Positions 10,516 through 22,049 of a stretch of DNA of 64,000 nt are shown piece by piece (the first letter of the stretch is position 1; each line of letters opens with the position of its first letter). The stretch lies in the NCBI RefSeq assembly GCF_040115645.1, contig NC_089563.1, positions 496,001 to 560,000 on the forward strand, written 5' to 3'. Below the pieces are notes generated by a model. It searched no databases. It saw nothing but the letters and a program-made list of their open reading frames with translations, and was not told the DNA's origin. This stretch comes from Euwallacea fornicatus. Its lineage: Eukaryota > Arthropoda > Insecta > Coleoptera > Curculionidae. A program made the position numbers and the translations under genes.

Positions 10516-12708
10516 ATGGATCCGAAACGACCTCAACAACCAACTGATGCGGGTCCTCAGTCCTCTCGAGCTGAAGGTAGACAAAGGCTGCCATTAGAGA
10601 ATGATTCTTTGCTTGAGCTTCAGTTAACCGGAGAGGGCACGATTCAGGAAGGTTCCAGTGGATGTAAATTTATTCTTATCGAATTTAATAAAGCTAGTGT
10701 CATAATATTTTTTTTGCCAGATCCAACCCTTCCAAGCTCGGGGTACCTTCCAGATCATTTTTCGCCGGAACAAAGAGTCGAACACGCGGAAAACGTTGAT
10801 TTATCCGGACTTGTTGCCAAAAGTGAAGAAGTTAACGCTGCTGAAGCAATGCTAACTGTAAGTGGTTTTGAAATGCTCATGTTCACGCCAAGACAAAATC
10901 TTTGGGGTCTTATTGTAGCAAACAACTACCTGCCACAAGTTAAATTAGTTACACTGCCTTAGTAACACAAAAATATCTAATAACTAAAAACTGGTACAGG
11001 AGACTATAATAGACTTGTCCAAAGGCATTTCTGTAGAAATTACAAACCTGTTTTTGAGGCTCTGCAACTTGGAACCTTTTCCAGAAATATACAGGGTTCA
11101 CTATTAAAAAACGTCTTAACCACTGATCCCTGTCCCTTTCACCTTTTCTGTTAAAATAAATTTGATTGCTTTTATCGATGAGAATTAGACAAAAATTGAG
11201 CAATTTGAGTGACAGAACTAAAAGAAGACTCAAAGTGATGATTTAAAAAATGATTCTGTACAAAGCTTTCCTTAATGCATCGCAACTCAAAAACAATATA
11301 AGACACATTTAAGGGCGCTTATGTTCAATAAACACATTTTAATTATTGCCAAAATAGAAAAATATACAGGATGTTCTATTATATAAAATGCAGTTTTTGG
11401 AGGAAGACGAGCTTCCTTCTTCAAAGTTGAAAAGACAATTCAAATATTAATTTTATTTTTCGTTACAGCGTATTATTTTGTTTATTTAACACCATCGAAT
11501 CTCGTTTAAATTTTTCAAGCGTTTTCATAGAATTTAATATATTTTCGTTTTTTAAATGAAAATTTAGCGCTGAGTATTTCCGTTAGTAGTGATATTACGA
11601 AAAAGCGCCAGGGGAAAATTGACAATTTTTACAACCCTCCTTACTGATAGAAGAGTTTCCGCAACTTGGAATCAGCCTCTACCGAGTGATTTCTATCATC
11701 TTATGCAGGACAATTCGTGTTCTGATGGGGACATTTTAACAGCCGTGAGACATGCGAAAAATGAAAAAAAAGGTTCACGTAAATTTGCATTTCTTAAACC
11801 ATCATCGTTTAAATACAAGATGTAAAAATTTTACATAAACAAAACTAATTTCGGTTTTCGTTTTATGTCCTCTACAGTTTTCGAGATATTTAAATCAAAT
11901 TCTGGACGAGTATATAGCTTTAGAGCATTAATGATTAGGTTTTTCAATTCGTGCCCACAATCACAGGGTGACTATTCATCGACCCTATTTAGCCTATTTT
12001 TTTGTGGTAAGATTGAGAACATTGATTATTGTCTCCTGAAATTTCCATGTTTCAAATTGAATTTGGTCTCCTTTTGGTTTCTTTTAGTTGAGCCAAACAC
12101 CTGTGGTGGACCCAAAAGGTATAGTGGCGTCAGTTGGGGTAAACCACCCAGAACACCAGCGTCCAATGGCCTCGCTGGAAGGCGATGCGAGTTTAAATCT
12201 ACCTTCGCAACTACCTGACTCAGCCCGACAAGACATTCCTGATATCTCTGCCGCGGAGCTGTCTCAGCTGGGAGCCAGTGTGAGTGGTCCTCGCTCCCCC
12301 ATTCCTCAACAAGACAATCCCGCTGATCCTACGGCAGAGGAAGATGTTTTTGATCATTCCCGTTTAGAGGAGGGTCAATTGCGTGGTCGGATTAGGGCAG
12401 AAGAGCCAATTGCGTACAATGTAGGCAACTTAGAGGAGCTCATCAGTCATTTCGATGCGCCCGCTTCAAACCAATTTCATAAGCGATGCCACAAATGTAA
12501 TATGCGCCCCTTTACTTATGAACAGATGCCCTTTTGGTGTAAAGTAAACTGGGAGCTGGAAATCAACGGGTTGAAAATACCGTGTGTAGATTATGGACAG
12601 CCAGTTTTCTTCGTCAACAAAAGTAAAACGAACCAGTATTTTGGGCAGTATGAAAAGAAAACAAACAGAGATTTGTATGATGAAGGTCCTAGTACGTCTT
12701 TTGGATAG
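10516..12708 (+). CDS. Uncharacterised cluster protein 2 with C-terminal C-x2-C domain (type A)
   Basis: The model is 10516-10663, 10721-10857 and 12088-12708, giving 301 residues. Intron phases (1, then 0) match the first two introns of the 30692 gene. The N-terminal 180 residues are Pro/Ser/Gln-rich and probably disordered. The last 85 residues are a compact domain: NVGNLEELISHFDAP, then RCHKCNM, FW, a W in VNWELEINGL and the strand PVFFVN. This aligns over its whole length with the last exon of the 30692 gene and more weakly with those at 19360 and 50836. The C-x2-C pair may bind zinc, but no second Cys pair is seen, so this is uncertain. Intron 2 is 1.2 kb and filled with transposon debris. 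Donor 10664 was preferred to an upstream in-phase alternative. Confidence 0.75.
10858..12087. other. Large intron with transposon fragments
   Basis: This intron of the 10516 gene holds isolated element ends (TATACAGGGTTCACT near 11090, TACAGGATGTTC near 11365, CAGGGTGAC near 11965) and a stretch at 11589-11825 that is open but has no recognised similarity. It is probably several decayed miniature elements. Confidence 0.4.
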
Positions 12709-13944
12709 GCGTAGCAGATGTACCTCGATGTCGTATTTTAGATATAACTGACGTAGTGGGCGAGAATACTCACTAAAAAACTGCAAAAGATTTTGAGAGT
12801 ACTCAGTTGAGTGAGGAAAATCTATTTTTGAAGAGATTGTTTCCAACAATTTTCCTATTTTTAATTGTGTTGTGTTTTATATTTAATTGTAAATTTATAT
12901 TATTGCTCAAAAGGTTAATATGTGTTTCAGAACGAAATATATCTATTGATTGATACAATTAGCGTTCCATTTTCATTACTGCACATAAGAATTAAAACTT
13001 GATTTTTTTCTTACGAATGTGAGGAAAGTTGGAACCTTTCATCTGCATTTTAATCTACTTCATCTTTTACTTTTTAAATAACAAGATACGAATATTTTCC
13101 AATATGTGCCAAAAGCTTACCATAAACTAAAATTTTAGTAAACTAGCTTGAAAGAACACTCAATGCAGTACCAAACGGAATCATTAAACGACTTTTGCCA
13201 GTGGCACACATCCAGCTGGACAGTTCGGTGCTGTTTCTGGTGACCAACTTGCCAACACCATAGATCCGCCGCTGACGGTAAAAAGAGGTTCTTCTTAATA
13301 GAATTAATGTCATCACTTGCTTCTACTCACTCTACGAATGCGTAAGTAGCACGTATCAGTGAAAGGTAAGAAGTTACAAATAGACACCCCCAAAACAAGA
13401 AATTAAACTGAATTTTTATATATGTCGGCGCCATCATAAATTTAGCGAATACCCCTAAGTAGACAGGCTCTGTGTATTGGTACGACCCTATGTAATCGAT
13501 CGGGGTTCTGGGTTTTCTCGCTATTCTGTTGAAACTAAACCATTCATGTTCTTTATGATATGACTTCCAGGAACCCCAGGAATAAGGGACGCACTTGTTT
13601 TTAACACGCAAGGGGGGCAAAACGGGGCCAGGGGACGAAATGAATATTGTGTGACAGAGTAGTAATTATCGAGATTTTGGGTGGTAGAGGTCTGGCTCCG
13701 GATTGTCATGTCTCTCATTCTTTGATTTGATTACTATACGGTTTACCTTTGGTGCAAGCGATTATTGCCATAAGACATTCATTAGAATATAGGGTAGCAG
13801 ATAGTTGGTCTGCTACATGTAAATTAGTGTAATCTTAGCGACAATTGTTTTATTTAATAAATAGGCGGTGTTTAGTGACTATAATTAGTGTTTAACTTGG
13901 GACTCATGGCTTCTGAAAGCAGTTCTTCCTCTCATTATCCGACA
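12709..13944. other. Intergenic; moderately GC-rich block at 13160-13700
   Basis: After the 3' end of the 10516 gene there is no clear AATAAA in the first 250 bp. A less AT-rich block follows at about 13160-13700, including runs of G near 13610-13625. It may be an old retrotransposon untranslated region, but no coding or terminal motif supports this. Confidence 0.3.
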
Positions 13945-15780
13945 TATATATATATACAAAATCTTTATTTCTGACGAAATGGGCTATTGACCTTTTGGTA
14001 TTTCTGCCCTTGAGTGTATACATTTCATTTTAGGTCTCACTATTTGCAATTTTTCTTAAACTAGGTGTTGTGTAAGCGGGACTAATGCATGGTGTAAGGG
14101 AATAAGGTGTTAGGATAGGGTTTATGTTTGGAAGTGTTCTAAGAGGGTGTTTGTGGGAGAATGGAAGCGTGATTGTCTAGTTTGTCTTGTTAGGCACAGT
14201 GGGGTCAGTAGTGCTAGATTGTGAGGATTGTTTTTCCATTTTATTTGGATGTGTTGTAGTCGTTCCGTCATTCTTGTCATGTGCGTGCGTTCGTATAATA
14301 GTTGGTTAGATGGGTTGTGTAGTGGGTTTTTGGGGTTTCTTATTTTTGTGATAGTTCGTAGAGCGATATGTTCTGTTGTTTGTATGTGTTTTATGGTCTT
14401 TTCCGGTGCGTTTGCTCTTAGGATGTGTCCGTAGTCCAGGAGTGGTCTGCATGTGGATTGGTATATTTTTGTTGCAGTCTTTGTGCTGATCCCTTTGTCT
14501 TTGTATGTTAGTGACCGGAAATGCTTAGCCCTTTTGATTGTTTCTGTTCTCATGGTCTTTACATGTTTAGTGAACTTCAGTTTGGAGTCGAGTATCATTC
14601 CTAGGTATTTTACGTCATTCTTTGGTTCTGTTACTTGTCCGTCCGCTGTTGTTATTGGGGAGTTTGGTTTAATTCGGTGGTTTAACAATAGAAGCTGGTA
14701 CTTGCCAGCATTTGGTATCAGCCTCCATACGTAAAACCACTTCATTGTTTGGTTAGTAAGTGTTTGGAGTCTTTCTACAGCCTTCTTGGTGTTTTTGTCG
14801 TGTACTATAAGCGCTGTGTCATCCGCGTATTGTAAAATGTATGCTGCTTTGTCTATGTGGTCTTTGTCCTGAAGGTTATGATTGTATATGTCATGGCAGT
14901 ATATGTTGTAGAGTAGAGGAGAGAGTGGAGATCCCTGCGGTAGGCCTTGTTGTGGGGAAAAAGAGAACGATAGAGTATTGCCTATACGAACTTCTAGTTG
15001 TCTGTTTTCAAGGATGTTTTTTATAGTTGTTATCAAGCATTTTGGTGTTTGTAGTTCGAAGAGTTTGTACAATAGTCCTTTGTGCCAAACCGTATCGAAG
15101 GCTTTGTTGATGTCCATGAATAGACTTGCTGATTTTCCTCCGTTTAAGTGTGTCGTCTGTATGTTATTCGTTAGGACCAAAAGTGGGTAGATCGTCGAGT
15201 ATTTTGGTTTGAATCCGAATTGATATATTGGAATGTGTTGTCCGATTCGTTTTTCAAGTCTGTCCTTTATGATGTGTTCGAAAAGTTTGCTGATAGTAGA
15301 TAGTAGGGTGATTGGCCTGTAGCTTTGGGTTTTAGTGTTGTCCATCCCATTTTTTGGAATGGGTATTATTATTCCATTCTTCCATGATTGCGGTATCGTG
15401 TTGTTCATAAGACAGTTATTTAATTGATTCCGGATTTCGGTGTGCGTTTCTGGCGTCAGACCTTTTAATACTTTGCTCTTTATTTTGTCTTTTCCAGGCG
15501 CTGTGTTTTTAATTTTGTCTAGGGCTTTGGCATATTCTTCGTCCGTAATTATCTCGTGTCTAGGGTTAGTTTGTTCGGTGAAGTAATTGTCATACCAGCG
15601 GTTTACTCTGTTCCAGTTATCTTTATCAAATAGTGGATGTTCCTTCGTGCTGAAGGCTTTCTGGAAGTGTCTCGCAAATGCATCAGCTTTGTCTTTGTCT
15701 GTATGATGTTCGGTTCCGTTTTTGTTGATTGTTCCAGCTGAGGTAGTCCTTTTGTATCTAGATATTTTTTTGATTTGAAT
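13945..15780 (-). mobile_element. 5'-truncated Jockey-clade non-LTR retrotransposon
   Basis: The element lies on the minus strand. Its 3' end is an AATAAAGA-TTTTG sequence followed by a TA-repeat tail near 13945-13960, and its reverse transcriptase frame ends at 14122. Upstream, the frame stays open to about 15780 and then meets unrelated AT-rich sequence. This is the usual 5' truncation of target-primed insertion. The endonuclease half and ORF1 are absent. Confidence 0.85.
14122..15772 (-). CDS. Jockey-type reverse transcriptase, partial ORF2
   Basis: A continuous frame of about 550 codons with no start codon at its truncated 5' edge; the first Met is at 15408. In order it shows SYRPITLLSTISKLFE, the palm motif DINKAFDTVWH with the first catalytic Asp, LPQGSPLSPLLYNIY, the catalytic YADDTAL box, then KYLGMILDSKL and RPLLDYG in the thumb and C-terminal region. 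These are hallmarks of the Jockey clade. The enzyme copies element RNA at a nicked target. Lack of stops over 1.6 kb, including all catalytic motifs, implies a fairly recent insertion. It cannot be autonomous because the endonuclease domain is missing. Confidence 0.9.
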
Positions 15781-16319
15781 TTTTATATTTTACATCGATT
15801 TCTACTGCAATATTTAAAGTCGGCGAGTCACAAAATGGTGATTTACCGATATTCAATCAAAATTTCGAAAATCAAAGGCCCTTTTGGCACATTTATTTAA
15901 ACAAATAAAAAAATGTCAGCTTGATACTATAACGAAATCTATCAAAAATCAACAAATATACTGTTTGTTATTCTGTATTTTATTTGCGCACTTCCCACAT
16001 ATTTAATCTGGGTTTTATTAAAAAAAATCACTGACTAAAATTTTGAAAAATATCTCCGACATTTAAATTACCTATTATTGTACTTTTTTGTTTAAATTAG
16101 AAAATTATGGAGATCCAGTAATTTTTTCCAAACTTGTCTGTAATTCGAAGCAAACCGTGTATGAATATATTCTTTCGTATTCCACTTAGGCGTCTTGAAA
16201 GTTAAAGTAAAAATGAGAATTGTGTGGTTGATTTGTTAAGTAGTTTAGTTACGAAATAGGGTACTCTTTAGTCACAGATATTGATCAAAAAAATTATCAT
16301 TTCCAAATCCTAAAATATA
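15781..16319. other. AT-rich spacer
   Basis: This stretch lies between the truncated end of the Jockey element and the fold-back element at 16320. No gene, repeat pair or regulatory site was recognised. Confidence 0.3.
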
Positions 16320-16917
16320 CAGGGTGTTTCCTAACTACGTGTAAAAAATTTAAAGGCGTAATCCTCGACTGATTTTGCGTCAAAAATGTCTAATAAACAT
16401 ATGTCGGCAAATGCCTTGTTTCCAAGATACAGGGTGTTGACTGAAAGACGTTGAAAAAGGTTTTAAAGGTTTCTAAAGGTTTAGTGGTATTTACTAATTT
16501 GATGAATGAATGATCTGAAGAGACTTGTCTATGCTGTCCCAATAAACACTCTAGATCAACTTCAGGAACGTATAATTACCAGATGTGAAACGATGCGCAA
16601 CACACCAGGAGTTTTCGAGAGAGTGAGACAATCATTAACAAGAAGGATGGAAGCGTGCATTATGAGTAATGGTGGTCATTTTCAGCAATTCTTATGATTA
16701 ATCATTAAAGCATTCCCCCAAAAAATTGTCTTTTCTAAAATTCAAACACCCGAATTGAGTCATTTTGGAAATAAAATCTCTTTTTCTTGTCACATTTCAA
16801 CACCCTGTATCTTGGAAACAAGGCATTTGCGGACATATGTTTATTAGACATTTTTAACTCAAAATCAGTCGAGGAGTACGCCTTTAAATTTTTTACACGT
16901 AGTTAGGAAACACCCTG
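16320..16917. mobile_element. Mariner-derived element with 120-bp inverted repeats
   Basis: The element runs from CAGGGTGTTTCC to GGAAACACCCTG and is flanked by TA on both sides, the target duplication expected for Tc1/mariner. The inverted arms are about 120 bp and nearly identical. Each also contains an internal second ACAGGGTGTTGA motif (near 16429 and 16797). The interior keeps only the last part of a transposase. It is a non-autonomous deletion derivative and, from arm identity, the youngest fold-back of this kind in the window. Confidence 0.9.
16506..16697 (+). pseudogene. Transposase C-terminal fragment
   Basis: An open stretch of 63 codons reads LVYAVPINTLDQLQERI, then FERVRQSLTRRMEAC and ends NGGHFQQFL. 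This is the final segment of the insect mariner-type transposase. The catalytic triad is gone. It lies inside the 16320-16917 element. Confidence 0.85.
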
Positions 16918-19359
16918 TATATTCACCTATAGTTTATTTACTATACCAATTTCTTAGAAATAACTGATAAATATCCACATTTAAAAAAGAAAAAAAGCGA
17001 TTTCGGAACAAGATTCATTTTCATGTCATGTCAAGCAACTTGGTATCGGCTTTACCTCTACATCGTCAGCATTATGAGTTCTAATATGTTCTAAACATGG
17101 ACAATCAGTATATCTTTCAGCTAATCCCTAAAACTTTTACATTATTTACACTACACGTAAGTTCAGGAAAGGAAATTTCAAATATTCGAAAACACCTAAA
17201 ATATACTAAATAAAAAAAAATCTATTTTGGTATTTACGAATATAACGTATATTTAAATGTTTTTTGTGGAGTTCCTAAGGCCCCACTATACGACCAATAC
17301 AGTTGAAATTGCTTCAAATTTTACGTGCATTTGTCTTGTGTAGCGGTCTATATATGTTTTATGTTATTTCCGTTATTTTGTTAAAATAATTAGTTACTTC
17401 TCGTTGTCTTATCATTTGAGAGGGTAAGTTTTATTTATTGTATAAGTGACATAATTATTATAACATGACATTTTATTAAATTATTAACAGGGCCGTATTA
17501 TGTATGTATCTATCAAAATATCTAAGTTTGAGCGAAAAGGTTTTGTAAGTTTAATTTTTTTTTCAAACCAAATTCAACGATTTCGGCAAAAAATATTTTT
17601 CCTTTCAAATACGTACCGCTTCACTCACGAAATCATGAATTGTGAAGATCACTAAGTTTCACATGTCTAAAATTTTACACAAGAATGTATAGGTCGATTC
17701 ACAACGCAACCGACGCAGAACAGGTGCCTGTAGAGGAACTCAAAACATGTCGATTTTTTATATGAAGTTTGTTTCTGATGCCTACGTTGCTGAGACGCCG
17801 GCTTCAGAAGATGAATAAAAAAATTTGAAAAAATGCTAAATTTTCACGAAAGCTTTAGCCTAAAATCATCATATTTAGGAAATGATTTTGTTTTCTTGAC
17901 GTCTCAATTTGTTAAAAATCAAAGTGAAAGCTCAGTAAGAGGTGAGTTAAGGGGGTTAAAACTAAATGAATTTTTTTAAAACCATAATCTAATTAAAAAC
18001 TAAGGTTTAACAATATGATAGTAAAAACAATTTTATATCTTTTTGTACTTTTGTACTTTGCTCGGAAATGGCTGGTTATTAAGAAAAAAAAATGTGATTT
18101 GGTGTCAAAATCAATCAAATCGAGTTAATTAAAGGAATTAATTTATAATATTATAGTAATCTGTGAACTGCATCATAGCTCGTCAATATCCTTACATCAA
18201 AGGGTTTTATAAATGATAATTAAAACGAGCTTTCATTATTAATAAATATTAACTAAAATGTATTTAAAATTTCAGTTTGTTGGAAGGCCCGTTTTGAGGT
18301 CCTTTACATGCACTCGTTTTGTGTCAGTTGCGTTACGAATCGCCCTGTATTATCAAAAAATAGTCCAAATAAAACCCCGAAAATTTCTCCGAATCAGAAA
18401 TGAAGGTACCTTAAGTTGTACTTCCAATAATTTTGACGATATTTAGACAATTTTCATTTTCGGAAAATCCGCTATAAGTACTTATGTATATAGACACTTA
18501 TTCCTTTACATGCGTTCCTGAGACCTTGGATTTACAAAAGGCGAAAATTATCCTTCCAGATCACAGAAAAGTTATCTAAAATCCTTCATTTTCTTGAGAA
18601 AATTTAAAATTTGGGGTTACTGTATTGTTGAAATTTGAATAGCTATTGATTCTAATCAAACACAAGCATTTTCCCTTAAATTATGCATGAATTCAAACAT
18701 GAATTCCACAATTCCAAAATATTACATTAAAATAATGTAATACAGGTATCGGCGTAGAAGTTTTTGTTAATCGGAACGCCCGGTTAGTTGAGCAAGTGAG
18801 TATGAGAAAAACACGAAAAAACGTTCCAGTGTTCTTCATCCGATTCGATAAAATAACTAACGTGGATGCAAAAGATATATAAAATCCAAAAAAACAACTT
18901 CACTTACTTAAAGTTAATCCAAAACGCTTTTTCTGCCATCAACTGAATGCGAACTGAGGTATTTTAGGTTTGATGGACAGTCATAACAGCACATTAAGAT
19001 ACAAGTTTGTTAAGAGAATACATTGCCACACGAATCCACGTGCTCAAAACGTGGGACAACACTACGAGTCGGCAATGAATGGATACGCCAATTGTCTTAT
19101 GAAACGTGAATTTTATATTGTTTTTTTACTACAGTCTAACAATGAAAAAAAAAAACTAATTATAAGCTTGAAGAGTTTACTAATATGAACATTATCAAAA
19201 ATGAGCTGAATAACACTGAAGAAACTACATTCTTTGTCAATGAAGAGGTGAAAGAGGTACTAATGTTCTTATTTACCCCAGCGAAACAAATTTGACAAAT
19301 TATGAAAATATCAGTTTGACGCTTTTTCTTATCTTGACAGATTTACAACTCATACAGCA
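16918..19359. other. Upstream region of the 19360 gene
   Basis: AT-rich sequence. It contains the second copy of the conserved block (17150-17423) and, if that block is a 5' exon, the following 1.9 kb would be intron. Short open stretches at 18258 and 18970 have no recognisable content. A GAGGTGAAAGAG-GTACTA sequence near 19245-19265 could be another 5' exon boundary. Confidence 0.3.
17150..17423 (+). repeat. Conserved noncoding block, copy 2 (possible 5' untranslated exon)
   Basis: This is the partner of 6890-7132. Shared landmarks in the same order are GAGTTCCTAA near 17270, CCCACTATA, TTTTACGTGCATTT and ATTTGAGAGG followed by the donor GTAAG at 17424. It lies upstream of the 19360 gene, mirroring copy 1 and the 8601 gene. 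Similarity is highest toward the donor, as expected for a conserved exon end. Confidence 0.45.
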
Positions 19360-21222
19360 ATGGAAAAAGGTGAATCTGAGCAGGAACAACAAGAGGACCA
19401 AAACCCTCAACATAACATACCTGAAGAGCACGAAGCTGAAATAAGAGGTGAGAATCTACTTCAAGAAGATCACCTTCCGCAGGGAGTTAATGCTCCAATC
19501 TCGGGGGATAAATTAGGGAAAATTAACTGGCGGGTGGTGAGATTCTGTTATTTGGTTGTTTTGGTTTGCTCTCATTAACATTGTTTCCCAGGAGGACCCT
19601 GAAACTAAGATGGAAAGAGGCTCCAATTTAACCAGTCCTACAAAAAGAAAACATACCAAGCGATCAACACAAGAGTCTGTGACATTTGACCAGGATAAAG
19701 CTCAAATTCCGGACACTAGTATATCACCAGCGGTAGCAACCTTTGCCGAGGGCAAAAAAATCTTACCTATATTCCAGTGTCAGAGAGAGATTATTTCACC
19801 TACAGAAAGTCCCTTGCACAAGCGACATAAAATACAGTAAGCTAAACTGTCCGTGTACACAAAGAAACCTGATCCACTTTTTTCAGGTCTGACGAAACAT
19901 CAACTTCAAAACTTGTCATTGAATCTTATAGCTCAAGTGATTCTGCATCCTCTCCAGAAGAACAGAAATCACCCTCGCCCGAGCCTGGTACATCTGCACG
20001 AGTTCATTTTAATGAAGACACGGAAGAAGTTACTGAGGAGAATGAAGAATCGCGTGAACACCTGTCCACTGAGCAGCAACAACTGGACAATCCGATGATG
20101 AAACCAGCTTTGCTAACTCAGAAAGCCTCTTCTTCGGGAAATAGTCGACAACCGAGTAGTAGTAGTAGTAATTCTGCACCTGAAAAACTCACCTGTCGAC
20201 TTCCTATAAACGAATCGACTCGAGCAGCATTAACCTTATACATACTTGTAAATCAAAATGTAAAAGAAGGTGAAAAATCTTCCGACATTTTGGACCCTTT
20301 AATAAGCGATAATCGAAGACAACCCGTGGAAAATCTGGAATGTCACCAGATTGTTCACTCCTCTGTGCCTTTTGATATTCCGGTAATAAAAGGTATAGAA
20401 AAATCGGTGGATTCAATACTAATGCCTCCTCCGAATATGAGGATTGAAAATATTACACCTCCAAACCAAGTAAGGAACGATGTCGTAAAAGAAAATAAAC
20501 GGAAATCAAAGTTATGGTGGTGCATTGACTCAGTCACTTTCTACCCTTTAGATCAATTACACCACAGATTCCGTGCCTCATATTTAGCTAATGGCATCAG
20601 GTGGAATATCACATCTTACCCTAGAAATCTCCCATCTAACCAACCTGGTACTCTACAGTTTTCTTCTGGTTCGCACGATCCACGTACTCTACCACCTGAT
20701 GTTGAACCAGCGGAAGAAGATGAAGAATTCGTGGGCAGGCCCAACATACGTGGAACCTCCAAACGCGTATTGGGTCTTGTTCCTCATATTGGGAACATCA
20801 ATCTAACTTCGATACTATGGACTGAGCCTAATCCTGAAGAAGTTTTCTGTCGAGGTATTAAGAGATGCAAGTCTTGCGGCATGCCACAGGGTTTGTTTAC
20901 CCGCCTTCCAATCACCGTTAAATTACTGTGGTACAATTCACTAGATGAAACAGAGGGGCCCTACACAGAAACCGTTGAATGTGCATTCCCCGTGGACATA
21001 TGGGGAACAGCTTCGCTTTTGAAAAGACAAGACAGTAATGTGGGTTGGATTCTAGACTCGAAAGTATTAGATGTCGATTTGATGCTTCTGAAATATGCCG
21101 AAGCTCAAGATTACGGAAGTGAAATTTCCGAAAGTATAAGCGCCGAAGGTAAAAGTTCCGAAAGAAAAACTTCCGAAAGTGAGAGTTCCGAAGGTGAAAG
21201 TTCAGAAAGTGAAATTGTTTGA
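19360..21222 (+). CDS. Uncharacterised cluster protein 3 with C-terminal C-x2-C domain (type B)
   Basis: The model is 19360-19536, 19592-19836 and 19887-21222, giving 585 residues with all junctions in phase. The N-terminus is MEKGESEQEQQ. Exon 2 has basic clusters (SPTKRKHTKRS, SPLHKRHKIQ) that look like nuclear localisation signals. Exon 3 begins Ser/Glu/Pro-rich. At about residues 330-380 it has a segment with a W, a VTFYP strand, FR and RW. An acidic stretch leads to VGRP, then RVLGLVPHIGNI, CKSCGMPQGLFTRLP, LLW and the strand CAFPVD. It ends in Ser-Glu repeats (SSERKTSES type). The paralogue at 50836 shares every one of these parts except the tail. Function is unknown. An AATAAA lies at 21637-21642. 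Confidence 0.8.
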
Positions 21223-22049
21223 TAAAGGTGCAGGCAAAGAGAAAGGAAAATTCCGGAAATAATGGGATTTTCGAGTGACGAAATGAGTGAATATGATTCC
21301 TCGTCTAAGCTTTATCACCTACCTATTTTAGAAAAATTACTTAACTAAGTAGTGACGTAAGCAATGATCACTTCAATTCAAATTTATCGAGCAAAATAAC
21401 ATAAAGCTTATGGAAGTTTGTGCTTGATAATACTTTGAGCATATGTAACGTGTGTGTTATCGAATTACCAATCAGTTAAGTGTTATATTTAGGCGCAGTG
21501 TGATAGAATCGATAAACGACAATATTTATTTTCGTTTCCTAATTAGAATCCCTCTACAAGACTAAGCAGCGATCCCAGGGCATTTCAGGAATCTGGAGAT
21601 TTCGGGATTATAATATTTATAAGCGAAATAAGTGAAAATAAAATAAATAATGAGGCAAAGACAAGTAGCTTTCTAGGAAATATCTTCTAAAAAGTCTAAA
21701 TATTAATTAATAATACTAGAGGACTCAATATAATGCACAATGCACATTGGTTCGAGCATTAGAAAAGTAATGAGTGTTAATGTTATGGGGCTACTTTTTG
21801 CTTTTTTAATATAATGTATTTTGACGACGTGTAATTTGGGTGAGACTGCTATTTTAAAAAAATTAACGAAAGCTCAGAAATTTTCAATTATAAAATTTTA
21901 AAATGTAATTTTAAAAACAAAGATATCTCCAAATAAAAAGCATAGTAATGTTTTATTTTATATTTTCACTAAAAATATATGCGATATTCCAGACTTTTAA
22001 ATTCTTTCTTAACATTCTTTACTAAGCACCAACCGTCCATGACGTTCCG
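21223..22049. other. Convergent intergenic region with two poly(A) signals
   Basis: The 19360 gene and the minus-strand TMEM17-like gene converge here. AATAAA at 21637-21642 serves the plus strand. TTTATT (AATAAA on the minus strand) near 21951 serves the minus strand. Otherwise it is AT-rich with no coding signal. Confidence 0.45.

Noticed and set aside
11589..11825. Open stretch as an extra exon of the 10516 gene
   Set aside because: Exon phases already fit without it, no paralogue has such an exon, and element-end motifs surround it.
14228..15190. Several plus-strand open stretches opposite the Jockey element
   Set aside because: They are antisense shadows of the reverse transcriptase frame.
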